A DNA stretch of 33,174 bases from Lachnospiraceae bacterium. Lineage in GTDB: Bacteria; Bacillota; Clostridia; Lachnospirales; Lachnospiraceae. A program made the translations under genes and the position numbers. This document shows positions 23,022 through 29,512 of this stretch, one piece after another. How positions within the stretch are numbered: the stretch's first letter is position 1; each line of letters begins with the position of its first letter. Below the pieces are notes generated by a model. The model was not told where the DNA came from. It saw only the letters and a list, made by a program, of their open reading frames with translations, and did not search any database. The DNA lies in NCBI GenBank assembly GCA_021770245.1, contig JAETRI010000038.1:1-33174 (forward strand), given 5' to 3'.

Positions 23022-23492
23022 TTAGAACCCGGGCCAGAGCCGCACCGTTCCCCTTGGACGCCTTCTTTCCCTTTTCCAGCCGGCATACAGATCGCAAGCC
23101 GTATTTTTCTTCAGATATAATCTTCCGGCCTGCGTAATGCACTCCTTCTCCAGATACCAGGTATGTCCGTCACTTAAGGGAAAATATCCTCCAAATCCGC
23201 AGTCCGTATAGGAAAACAGCCTTCCGATGCTGCACCCGTCCCTTTCCCAGGCTTTTTCCCTTCCCAGGCAGCGTACCTCATATATCAGATCCTCTCCCGT
23301 GGGATAATTGGAATGGTAGCGGACAGTCACGCTCCAAAAGGGTTCCTCCTTTCCCCGTCCCGCGGCCTTCCCCTCCTTCTCCATAAAAACCGTGAAAAAA
23401 AACAGTCCCAGAACCACTGTGCAAAACATCAGGATCGCCAGCGCCGCGCGGCAATTGTCTTTTCTATCCCGTCTCAATATCCAGTCCCCCAC
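23022..23492 (-). CDS. Hypothetical membrane-anchored protein
   Basis: A 156-residue frame with one membrane helix near the N-terminus (AALAILMFCTVVLGLFFFTVF, residues ~17-37) and an extracytoplasmic part with four or five Cys residues, aromatic segments (FSYTDCGFGGYFPL, GHTWYLEKECI) and a basic C-terminus. I do not recognise a family. The start is uncertain: GTG at 23492 (AAGGG four bases before) or TTG at 23477 (GGGGG eight bases before). The frame is open further upstream, but only through the family A palindrome, so coding there is unlikely. It may be a single-pass membrane protein of the envelope; it lies next to the M23 peptidase gene on the same strand. Confidence 0.5.
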   Translation of the reverse strand: MGDWILRRDRKDNCRAALAILMFCTVVLGLFFFTVFMEKEGKAAGRGKEEPFWSVTVRYHSNYPTGEDLIYEVRCLGREKAWERDGCSIGRLFSYTDCGFGGYFPLSDGHTWYLEKECITQAGRLYLKKNTACDLYAGWKRERRRPRGTVRLWPGF

Positions 23493-23496
23493 AAGG

Positions 23497-23574
23497 CCCT
23501 TTGAACACGGCAAACGCATGAATGGTGCCGCGGGGGCCGCAGGGCCATTCATGCGTTTGCCGCACCCTTTGAAC
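23497..23574. repeat. Family A palindrome, copy 6, with 10-base flanking direct repeats
   Basis: A hairpin with 18-base perfect arms (23508-23525 and 23545-23562) built from two opposing CATTCATGCGTTTG units around a 19-base GC-rich centre. The direct repeat CCCTTTGAAC flanks it at 23497-23506 and 23565-23574. This looks like a non-coding mobile element with a target-site duplication. Confidence 0.75.
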
Positions 23575-23708
23575 GGTAAAGCAGACTTTTTCGTTCAGTG
23601 CATGTATAATGGATGGAAGATACTGGGAGGCCGAAAAATGCCGGTTTTAGCCGGTCTTGGCCTTCCGCGGATAAATTGTCGGGCACCTTTTATGATGAAC
23701 GTTATTTC

Positions 23709-24797
23709 CTACTTTTTCCACAACACTTCAGTTGTTTTTTCTTCCAGATATCTCTCCACTGCCGGATCCTCCATTCCGTATACGCGTTCCCATTCCTTCG
23801 TCCCCTCCACCTTCCGGGTTTCGCACTGGTTTTTATAAAGGAATTTGGAGATCTGATAGCAGTCAATCCAGATTTCGTTGTCCGATTCTTTCTGAGACTC
23901 GTCAAAGATCAATTCCAGCCCCCAATGGAGGTGTACCGTCTTGATATTGTTGACGTTTTCCGTGGCCGAGTACCCCGTATGTCCCATATACCCGATCACG
24001 TCGCCGGCCGTCACCGCATCCCCCTCCGCAAGTCCTTCCGCATAGGGAAAATCCTGGCGAAGATGGGCATAGTAATAATAGCGCCTCCCGTCAAAGCTTC
24101 GGATTCCGATCCTCCAGCCTCCGTATTGATTCCATCCCAGCACTTCCACATAGCCTGACTCCACGGCCACCACCGGCGTGCCGATTTGACCCATCATGTC
24201 ATGTCCCAAATGGGGACGTTTATATCCATAGCTTCTGGACGAACCGAAATCATCGAAATCCGAATAGGGAAAGCCTTTGGCAATGGGAGAAAACGCCTTC
24301 AGCCCGTACTTCCTCCTCCATACCACTTCCCCGTTTTCATCCTTTTCCTGGAGAAGGAATTCTCCCACCATGCCGCCCAGGGCCGCATCATAGGCCTCCT
24401 CGTAATAGGAATAGCTTTCCAGGCCGGCCGTCTCTTCTTCCCAGACGGTTTCTCCCGTTCTTACCCGTTCCGCGGCCGCTTCCATTGCCTTCATGCCCTG
24501 TTTTCCGAATTCTCCGCCGCTTTTTGCCGCACCATAAGCCAGCAGGCAGACCCAGTCGATATGATAATCCGTTCCGTAGGTTTCCACGTCGATGCCGTAG
24601 GCCAGGGTGAGTGCATCGCAGGATGCCTGAAAATCCACCCAACGGATAAAATCCCCGTCCGTCGTCTCTTCCTCTGCCAGCAGCGCCGTGGAGTTTGCCT
24701 GCTCGGCCTGTTTTCTGCCCTCCGTGACGGCCGCCAATAGAAGGATGATCATCACTTCGGTCAAGATCAAGATTTTCAGCTTCCGGCAATATCTCAT
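23709..24797 (-). CDS. M23 family metallopeptidase, membrane-anchored
   Basis: A 362-residue zinc endopeptidase that cuts peptide cross-links in peptidoglycan, or a non-cutting relative such as SpoIIQ. It has an N-terminal anchor (LKILILTEVMIILLLAAVTEG, residues ~7-27) and an Asp/Glu-rich N-domain to ~170. The LytM domain has Zn ligands in LGHDMMGQIGTPVVAVESG (~196-214) and HLHWGLE (~289-295). The complete HxxxD and HxH ligand set suggests an active enzyme. The start at 24797 follows TAGGAG; a longer frame upstream lacks a binding site. It lies next to the unknown membrane gene and is not in an obvious operon. A role in growth or sporulation cannot be decided from sequence. Confidence 0.9.
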   Translation of the reverse strand: MRYCRKLKILILTEVMIILLLAAVTEGRKQAEQANSTALLAEEETTDGDFIRWVDFQASCDALTLAYGIDVETYGTDYHIDWVCLLAYGAAKSGGEFGKQGMKAMEAAAERVRTGETVWEEETAGLESYSYYEEAYDAALGGMVGEFLLQEKDENGEVVWRRKYGLKAFSPIAKGFPYSDFDDFGSSRSYGYKRPHLGHDMMGQIGTPVVAVESGYVEVLGWNQYGGWRIGIRSFDGRRYYYYAHLRQDFPYAEGLAEGDAVTAGDVIGYMGHTGYSATENVNNIKTVHLHWGLELIFDESQKESDNEIWIDCYQISKFLYKNQCETRKVEGTKEWERVYGMEDPAVERYLEEKTTEVLWKK

Positions 24798-24994
24798 AGC
24801 GGCTCCTAAACTGCTTTCCTTCCCAATATATGCCCGCTCCAATATCCATATGCGTTCGGAGAGGAATGAAAATTGACGTTTGAACCACTATTTTTCCGAT
24901 ATAAAGCGAACCCCGGTGAATTGCTTCACTCTGCAGGAGCCGGATTGGGCCGTTGTCCGGGCACGGGACTCTTTATGCGCCTGCCCAGAGGAAG

Positions 24995-25040
24995 CCTTCG
25001 CACATAAGGTAACTCCCCCTTGTTATCCGGCGTAATTTCA
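24995..25040. repeat. CATAAGG-type intergenic repeat, copy 2
   Basis: Aligns with 22660-22706 over about 45 bases. GGTAAC...GTTATCC within it can form a short stem. Confidence 0.5.
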
Positions 25041-25086
25041 GGAAGAAAATAGAAGCGGTCTGCGCATTTGCCGCACAGACCGCTTC
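25041..25086 (-). terminator. Terminator of hpf
   Basis: An 11-base stem, GAAGCGGTCTG/CAGACCGCTTC (25052-25086), followed on the minus strand by TATTTTCTTCC. It lies 19 bases after the hpf stop codon. Confidence 0.8.
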
Positions 25087-25104
25087 CGTCACTCCGCCGT
25101 TATC

Positions 25105-25632
25105 TTAATATTCCGGTTCGATGAGCCCGTAGGTATTCCCTTTCCTCTTATAGACCACATTCACCTGCTCCGTCTCCGCATTGAAGAATACGTAGAAGTT
25201 ATGGCCGAGCAGTTCCATCTGAATGCAGGCATCCTCCGGATACATGGGTTTGATATCGAATTTCTTGGTACGGACAATCTTAACTTCCTCTTCTTCCGGA
25301 TATTCCTTCTCCAGGAACTCCTGCTGGAAATTCCCGCCCGCCTGCTGCTTGTCCGTAATTTTATTCTTATATTTCTTAAGCTGTCTTTCGATCACTTCCT
25401 CTACCAGGTCGATGGAGACATACATATCGCTGCTTGTCTGTTCCGACCTGATGATTCCGCCTTTTACCGGGATTGTCACCTCTATTTTCTGTCTGTCCTT
25501 CTCCACACTCAGCGTCACATGCACTTCTGTGTCCTGCGTGAAGTACCTTTCCAGCTTCCCGATCTTCGACTCCACCGCATTGCGGAGCCCCTGAGTCATT
25601 TCGATGTTTTTTCCGCTGATAATGAATTTCAT
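25105..25632 (-). CDS. hpf: Ribosome hibernation promoting factor, long form
   Basis: A 175-residue long HPF that dimerises 70S ribosomes into inactive 100S particles under stress or stationary phase. Residues ~1-95 are the ribosome-binding domain (MKFIISGKNIEMTQGLRNAVESK and GKLERYF). Residues ~115-175 are the dimerisation domain (VRTKKFDIKPMYPEDACIQMELLGHNFYVFFNAETEQVNVVYKRK). The length fits the long form of Firmicutes. The start at 25632 lies 9 bases after AAGGG; an ATG three codons upstream is too close to it. A promoter lies at 25683-25712 and a clear terminator follows. Monocistronic. Confidence 0.96.
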   Translation of the reverse strand: MKFIISGKNIEMTQGLRNAVESKIGKLERYFTQDTEVHVTLSVEKDRQKIEVTIPVKGGIIRSEQTSSDMYVSIDLVEEVIERQLKKYKNKITDKQQAGGNFQQEFLEKEYPEEEEVKIVRTKKFDIKPMYPEDACIQMELLGHNFYVFFNAETEQVNVVYKRKGNTYGLIEPEY

Positions 25633-25682
25633 GCTGATCATCCCTTCTTTTCATAATTAGGAAACAATTTTTCCTTGGTGCA

Positions 25683-25712
25683 ATTATACCATATTTCTCC
25701 TGCCGCTGGCAA
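25683..25712 (-). promoter_or_regulatory. Promoter of hpf
   Basis: On the minus strand TTGCCA (25707-25712), 18 bases, TATAAT (25683-25688). Clostridial hpf genes are often stress-induced, but no sigma-B/H motif was recognised here. Confidence 0.6.
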
Positions 25713-26078
25713 TGGCTTCATGAAAATCTGACAATATCATATGAGAATCCGGGTGCGGGAAACCGAAGCTTTCACGCTGCCGCCGTTTTTTATCTGTTTT
25801 CGTGGAACTTACCAAAACATCTGTTTTTCTATGCGCCGCATCGGTCAATTCCGGATTCTTTTTCTTTCTGTGGATAATGTGGATAACTCCGTGTATAACT
25901 GAACCTATCCTGTTTTCCGTATACCGTATTTGTGGATAAGTCTTTTTGCTCCCTCTTCCGTGTGGTTCGGGAAACGACAAAATTTGTGCATTTTCCACAA
26001 AAGGGCCGGAGGCCCACGGGTCTGTCCGAGCGGGAAGTCCTTACGGATACATGAGAACACCCGGGCGGTCTTTCCCGA
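25713..26078. other. Intergenic region upstream of hpf, with DnaA boxes
   Basis: Without a supported gene. Between the hpf promoter and the NlpC/P60 terminator it holds the DnaA-box cluster at 25869-25939. The rest shows no clear feature. Confidence 0.5.
25869..25939 (-). promoter_or_regulatory. Cluster of DnaA boxes
   Basis: Three perfect TTATCCACA boxes in the minus orientation (25869-25877, 25878-25886, 25931-25939), the first two in contact, plus a near match TTATACACG (25890-25898). A weaker opposite-facing TTTTCCACA lies at 25991-25999. There is no dnaA/dnaN or AT-rich unwinding region nearby, so it is more likely a DnaA-binding regulatory cluster than the origin. Confidence 0.7.
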
Positions 26079-26117
26079 AATAAAAGAAGCGGCGCCGCAA
26101 AGTACGGTGCCGCCTTC
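26079..26117 (-). terminator. Terminator of the NlpC/P60 gene
   Basis: A stem AAGGCGGC-CC/GG-GCCGCTT followed on the minus strand by TTTTATTT. It starts ~10 bases after the stop codon. Confidence 0.7.
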
Positions 26118-26125
26118 TATGTCCT

Positions 26126-27535
26126 TTAATTAATAACCCGTCTCACTGTAATCGGAGTCTTATAGTCCGCCTCGGAAACCTTGATTCCCGTACTTTCCGT
26201 ACTCGCATGGACAATCTTATTATCTCCGATGTAGATTCCCACATGGCCGCTGTAGCAGACGATATCTCCCGGCTGTGCGTTCGCCAGACCGCCTCCCACC
26301 TCAGTGCCGACCTGTCTGTCGCCGGAAGAAGAATGGGGAAGGGATACTCCGAAATTTTTGTATACGCTCATTACGAAACCGGAGCAGTCCGTCCCGTTCG
26401 TCAGGCTCGACCCGCCATAGGAGTAAGGGTTTCCCACAAACTGAAGCGCATAATCAACAACCGCATTTCCGGCGCCGGTAGAAGCAGGTACCGCCTCCGT
26501 CTCGCCATTTTCCGGGCTTGCTTCCGCCTCGGATTCGGATGCAGGCGTTTCTGCGGCTTCTTCCGCGGCAGGAGTCTCCGTTTCTTCAGGAGTTTCCGGC
26601 TCCTGTTCAACGGGTTCCTCCGTTGTCGCATTCTCCGATTCTGCAGGTTTGGATTCCGATTCCTGTGTTTTCGATCCGCTCTCCTTTTCTGCGTCCGTTT
26701 CCTCCTCTGCGGGAGTATCCGTTTCTGCAGGGAGCTGATCATCCTTCACGCCATCCGGATCCTTTGATTGATGATCCTCTTCGGTTTCCTTTTCCGATTC
26801 GGATTCCTTCTCTTCTTTATCTTTGCTTTCTTTGTCTTCCTTCTCCTCTTTGCTCTCGTTCTCTTCCTTTTTCTCTTCCTTATTCTCTTTTTCTTCCGTT
26901 CCGCCGGATTCTTCCTTCTTCTTATCCGCAGATTCCGCGGTTTCTTCCTGCCTGCTTTCTACGGGAAGCGCTGTTTCGCCCCGGTCCTCATCCCGATCGG
27001 AAACATCCGCTTCTTCTCCGGAATCCTGCGATTCTTTCAGATCCACCGGCTCCACGATCATTCTGTCCACCGAGGACGCTACGATAACCGTACCGCCTTC
27101 TTCATTATAAACCACCAGGCTGCCCGCATCTTCCGCCGCTGGGACCGGGGCTTCTTCCTGCTCTTTAACAGGGCTGAGAATACTTGCCACGCCTATGCCG
27201 TTATTAATCGCATTCTCCATCTGCTGCTCCTGCACATGGGTTACCACCTTCTCGTCTATCGTGGACTCTCCCACACCGGTCACCCCGGATTCAATGTCCG
27301 CAGATGTTACCGCCTGTGTTTCCTGCACCTCCCGGACCGTCTCTGCAGCCTTCTCGCTTTGGGCGGCTTCCTCCTGCACACTGGCAAGAGAAGGGCCTTC
27401 CTCCAAAGCGAGTCCCACGCCTGCTGCGGGAAGATCGTATACCGTTTCCGTCGCATGTATCTGGACCGCCGAACCATACAACATCACTGATGCGGTCAAA
27501 ACACAGGCTGCCACCTTCACCCGTGTATATCTCAT
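26126..27535 (-). CDS. Secreted NlpC/P60 family cell-wall hydrolase
   Basis: A 469-residue secreted endopeptidase of the NlpC/P60 family, which cuts D-gamma-glutamyl-diaminopimelate bonds in peptidoglycan. It has a signal peptide at residues 1-~29, a spacer to ~190, and then a very acidic Glu/Lys/Ser-rich stretch to ~365 (KEEKEDKESKDKEEKESESE-type). The C-terminal domain from ~370 holds catalytic Cys in GTDCSGFVMSVY (~383), His in GHVGIYIGD (~430) and HAS (~444). No SH3b or LysM domain was recognised; the spacer may place the catalytic domain out in the wall. GGAG precedes the start at 27535. A sequence like a WalR box lies at its promoter, in line with control of wall hydrolases by WalKR. 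Confidence 0.9.
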   Translation of the reverse strand: MRYTRVKVAACVLTASVMLYGSAVQIHATETVYDLPAAGVGLALEEGPSLASVQEEAAQSEKAAETVREVQETQAVTSADIESGVTGVGESTIDEKVVTHVQEQQMENAINNGIGVASILSPVKEQEEAPVPAAEDAGSLVVYNEEGGTVIVASSVDRMIVEPVDLKESQDSGEEADVSDRDEDRGETALPVESRQEETAESADKKKEESGGTEEKENKEEKKEENESKEEKEDKESKDKEEKESESEKETEEDHQSKDPDGVKDDQLPAETDTPAEEETDAEKESGSKTQESESKPAESENATTEEPVEQEPETPEETETPAAEEAAETPASESEAEASPENGETEAVPASTGAGNAVVDYALQFVGNPYSYGGSSLTNGTDCSGFVMSVYKNFGVSLPHSSSGDRQVGTEVGGGLANAQPGDIVCYSGHVGIYIGDNKIVHASTESTGIKVSEADYKTPITVRRVIN

Positions 27536-27639
27536 TCGTACTCCATCTCTACCTTCACCGGCTTTGCTCAGATCTCGTGTTCCCTTATTCCGAAAAGTGT
27601 GTATTCTTTTTTTCGGATATTTATTAACTGTTACAGATT

Positions 27640-27656
27640 ATTACAAATTTGTTACA
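27640..27656 (-). promoter_or_regulatory. WalR (YycF)-like box
   Basis: On the minus strand TGTAAC-AAATT-TGTAAT, a direct repeat fitting the WalR consensus TGTWAH-N5-TGTWAH; a third TGTAAC follows four bases on. It lies just after the expected transcription start, which is the place for repression unless another promoter is used. The regulator gene is not in the window. Confidence 0.5.
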
Positions 27657-27666
27657 TCCAGGTATA

Positions 27667-27695
27667 ACTATACCATGCCGCATGCCGTTTGTCAA
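27667..27695 (-). promoter_or_regulatory. Promoter of the NlpC/P60 gene
   Basis: On the minus strand TTGACA (27690-27695), 17 bases, TATAGT (27667-27672). It gives a ~125-base leader. Confidence 0.8.
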
Positions 27696-27724
27696 CCTTC
27701 GCCCGGCCTTTCCATAAAAAAACG

Positions 27725-27799
27725 GTAACAGCTGCCACCCCGCAGGATCCTTCCCTGTGCGCCCCGGCGTCCGGGAGCCTGCGGGGCAGCTGAATAGTT
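27725..27799. repeat. Dispersed repeat family C, copy 3 (complete palindrome)
   Basis: An almost complete palindrome: GTAACAGCTGCC-A-CCCCGCAGG on the left and CCTGCGGGGCAGCT...GTTAC on the right, with a ~31-base centre. Bases 27742-27782 are identical to the reverse complement of 13942-13982. Confidence 0.85.
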
Positions 27800-27839
27800 A
27801 CAAAAAACGCCGCAGGGCATTCCCCACGACGTTTTTTGT
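27800..27839. terminator. Terminator of the acetyltransferase gene
   Basis: ACAAAAAACG/CGTTTTTTGT arms, directly after the stop codon of the acetyltransferase gene. The A/T arms allow it to work in both directions. Confidence 0.7.
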
Positions 27840-27840
27840 T

Positions 27841-28476
27841 TTATTCTCCGGCCAAACCCATCTTCTTCACATTTTCCCAGGCTTCCTCGTCAAACTGCCT
27901 GTCCTTATAATAGAACTTGCGGTCAGCCTCCGTGATCTGCCTCACCACTTTGCAGGGGTTCCCGCAGGCCACCACCCAGTCCGGGATATCCTTGGTCACC
28001 ACGCTTCCTGCGCCGATCACCGTATTGCTCCCGATATGGACCCCGGGCAGGATCACCGTGTTTCCGCCGATCCATACATTGTCTCCGATCGTCACGCCGA
28101 TGCCATATTCATAGGCGGAATTGCGGGAATCCGGATGCACGGGATGTCCTGCGGTATAAATGGCCACGTTGGGAGCCATCTGACAATAATCCCCGATCTT
28201 CACCTTCGCCACATCGATAATGGTGCAGTTATAGTTGGCGAAGAAATTTTTCCCTACTTCGATATGGGAACCGTAGTCGCAGTAAAAAGGCGGGTTGATA
28301 AAAGCCCCCTCTGATTTCCCCAGAAGTTCCTTCACAATCTTCCCGATTTCCTCAAAATCGGAAACATCCGCTTTGTTCAGCCTGTTCAGGATCTTCCTGG
28401 TCACACACTGTTCCTTGAATACCTCTTCGTCCGAAATGTAGACCATTTCCCTGTCTCTGCGCTCGATATTATTCAT
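27841..28476 (-). CDS. Maltose O-acetyltransferase-type hexapeptide acetyltransferase
   Basis: A 211-residue hexapeptide-repeat transferase of the maltose/galactoside acetyltransferase group, using acetyl-CoA to acetylate sugars. The pattern includes GSHIEVGKNFFANYNCTIID, the catalytic-type His in YTAGHPVHPD (~residue 117) and left-handed helix repeats (GDNVWIGGNTVILPGVHIGSN, SVVTKDIPDW). The N-terminal maltose acetyltransferase cap is present. AAGGAGG precedes the start at 28476; a longer frame upstream lacks a site. It is a single gene, convergent with none, and its promoter region contains an inverted repeat at 28569-28590. The natural substrate is not known. Confidence 0.88.
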   Translation of the reverse strand: MNNIERRDREMVYISDEEVFKEQCVTRKILNRLNKADVSDFEEIGKIVKELLGKSEGAFINPPFYCDYGSHIEVGKNFFANYNCTIIDVAKVKIGDYCQMAPNVAIYTAGHPVHPDSRNSAYEYGIGVTIGDNVWIGGNTVILPGVHIGSNTVIGAGSVVTKDIPDWVVACGNPCKVVRQITEADRKFYYKDRQFDEEAWENVKKMGLAGE

Positions 28477-28660
28477 TGCCGGCCTCCTTGATGTATTTTC
28501 CCGTTTCACTGCCCGGTTTTACGCAGCATTCCGTCTTTGCAAAAGGCTGCCGCCGGGATAACCTGAATGATTTCATCATAATATGAAATCCGCTATTTTT
28601 CTAACACTATTATCCGCAATTCTAATACAATCGTATCCTTTTTCCCCGTTCCTTCCCGTG
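28477..28660. other. Leader and upstream region of the acetyltransferase gene
   Basis: About 180 bases. It has a -10-like TATTAT (28578-28583, minus strand) inside the inverted repeat at 28569-28590 and no clear -35 box. Confidence 0.45.
28569..28590. promoter_or_regulatory. Possible operator at the acetyltransferase promoter
   Basis: GATTTCAT-N6-ATGAAATC: 8-base perfect arms around the TATTAT -10-like hexamer of the minus strand. The regulator is unknown. Confidence 0.4.
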
Positions 28661-28714
28661 AAAAAAAGACAGGGCAAAACGACCTCCATACGGCCGTTTT
28701 GCCCTGTCTCTTTT
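28661..28714 (-). terminator. Terminator of the alpha ribosomal operon
   Basis: A long stem AGACAGGGCAAAACG/CGTTTTGCCCTGTCT, followed on the minus strand by TTTTTTT. It lies ~120 bases after the rplQ stop codon. Confidence 0.9.
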
Positions 28715-28833
28715 CCTTCCTATCCTTCTTTGCCTATAAGACGGTTTCAAGCTTATACCCCCGAATATCACTGGCAGAGCCTGAGATACTGCCTCCGATA
28801 AAGGGGTTGAAACTGCGCTTCGGATTGTTTCCC

Positions 28834-29370
28834 TTATACGAGCTCCAGAACGACTTCCATTGCCCCGTCGCCCTTTCTCTGGCCGATCTTGATGATACGG
28901 GTATAACCGCCCTTACGGCTGGCATACTTAGGCGCGATTTCGTCAAAGATTTTGGCAGGCAGATCCACCTTCTTGGTGTTGCGCTTCCGGCCGGCATGCT
29001 CGGCAGGAACCTCCGTAACAGGGTAAAGGACTCTCAGCATCTGCCTTCTGGCATGCAGCCTGCTGGGCAGATCCTTTTTGATCTCCTTTTCCACCTCGTC
29101 GTATACGGTCACCTTCCTGCCGTCCACGACTTCCTTCACACGCTTGCCGTCCTTGTCTTTTCTGGCAACCTTGGCGGTCACCTTGACCGTCTCGAAATTA
29201 TCCTTCTCCCTTACGCCCATGGCGATGATGCCTTCTGCGATCTTACGCACTTCCTTGGCTCTCGCCTCGGTGGTAACAATCTTGCCGTGATAGAGCAGAT
29301 TGGTTACCTGATTCCTGAGCAGGGCTTTTCTCTGGCTCGACGTTCTTCCTAATTTTCTGTACTTTGCCAT
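28834..29370 (-). CDS. rplQ: 50S ribosomal protein L17
   Basis: A 178-residue L17, a core large-subunit protein near the exit tunnel. It starts with the invariant AKYRKLGRTSSQRKALLRN. It is longer than the ~120 residues of E. coli because of an insert (~residues 55-105), usual in Lachnospiraceae. It is the last gene of the alpha operon, 142 bases after rpoA; a ribosome binding site of AGAAGATAG type lies before the start. Confidence 0.97.
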   Translation of the reverse strand: MAKYRKLGRTSSQRKALLRNQVTNLLYHGKIVTTEARAKEVRKIAEGIIAMGVREKDNFETVKVTAKVARKDKDGKRVKEVVDGRKVTVYDEVEKEIKKDLPSRLHARRQMLRVLYPVTEVPAEHAGRKRNTKKVDLPAKIFDEIAPKYASRKGGYTRIIKIGQRKGDGAMEVVLELV

Positions 29371-29512
29371 TTTCTATCTTCTCACTTTCCTTGATGGTAC
29401 ATCCGGCCACGCTCATCGGACTTACTCGCCGAATGTCTCTTTCCACAGGTTTCTCCGGCATTCCCGCGCTCTTCGGCCTTACCGGGAACACCGCCGGGGC
29501 CGGCCCGCGCTT

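Larger units (their letters stand above)
24798..25104. other. Intergenic region between M23 and hpf genes
   Basis: About 300 bases with no gene. It holds the hpf terminator, a CATAAGG-type repeat (24995-25040) and a degenerate family A-like stretch near 24943-24985. The M23 promoter was not identified with confidence. Confidence 0.4.
27536..27840. other. Intergenic region between NlpC/P60 and acetyltransferase genes
   Basis: 305 bases. From left: the NlpC/P60 leader, the WalR-like box, the promoter, family C copy 3 and the terminator of the acetyltransferase gene. No gene was recognised. Confidence 0.6.

Noticed and set aside
23492-23552. N-terminal extension of the unknown membrane protein through the family A palindrome
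   Set aside because: The extra residues come only from the repeat, with no ribosome binding site before that start.
25869-25939. Chromosomal replication origin
   Set aside because: DnaA boxes are present, but dnaA, dnaN, rpmH and an AT-rich unwinding region with trio motifs are not in the window.
25684-25998. A 104-codon minus-strand frame over the hpf promoter and DnaA boxes
   Set aside because: It spans the promoter and box cluster and shows no hydrophobic core or known motif.
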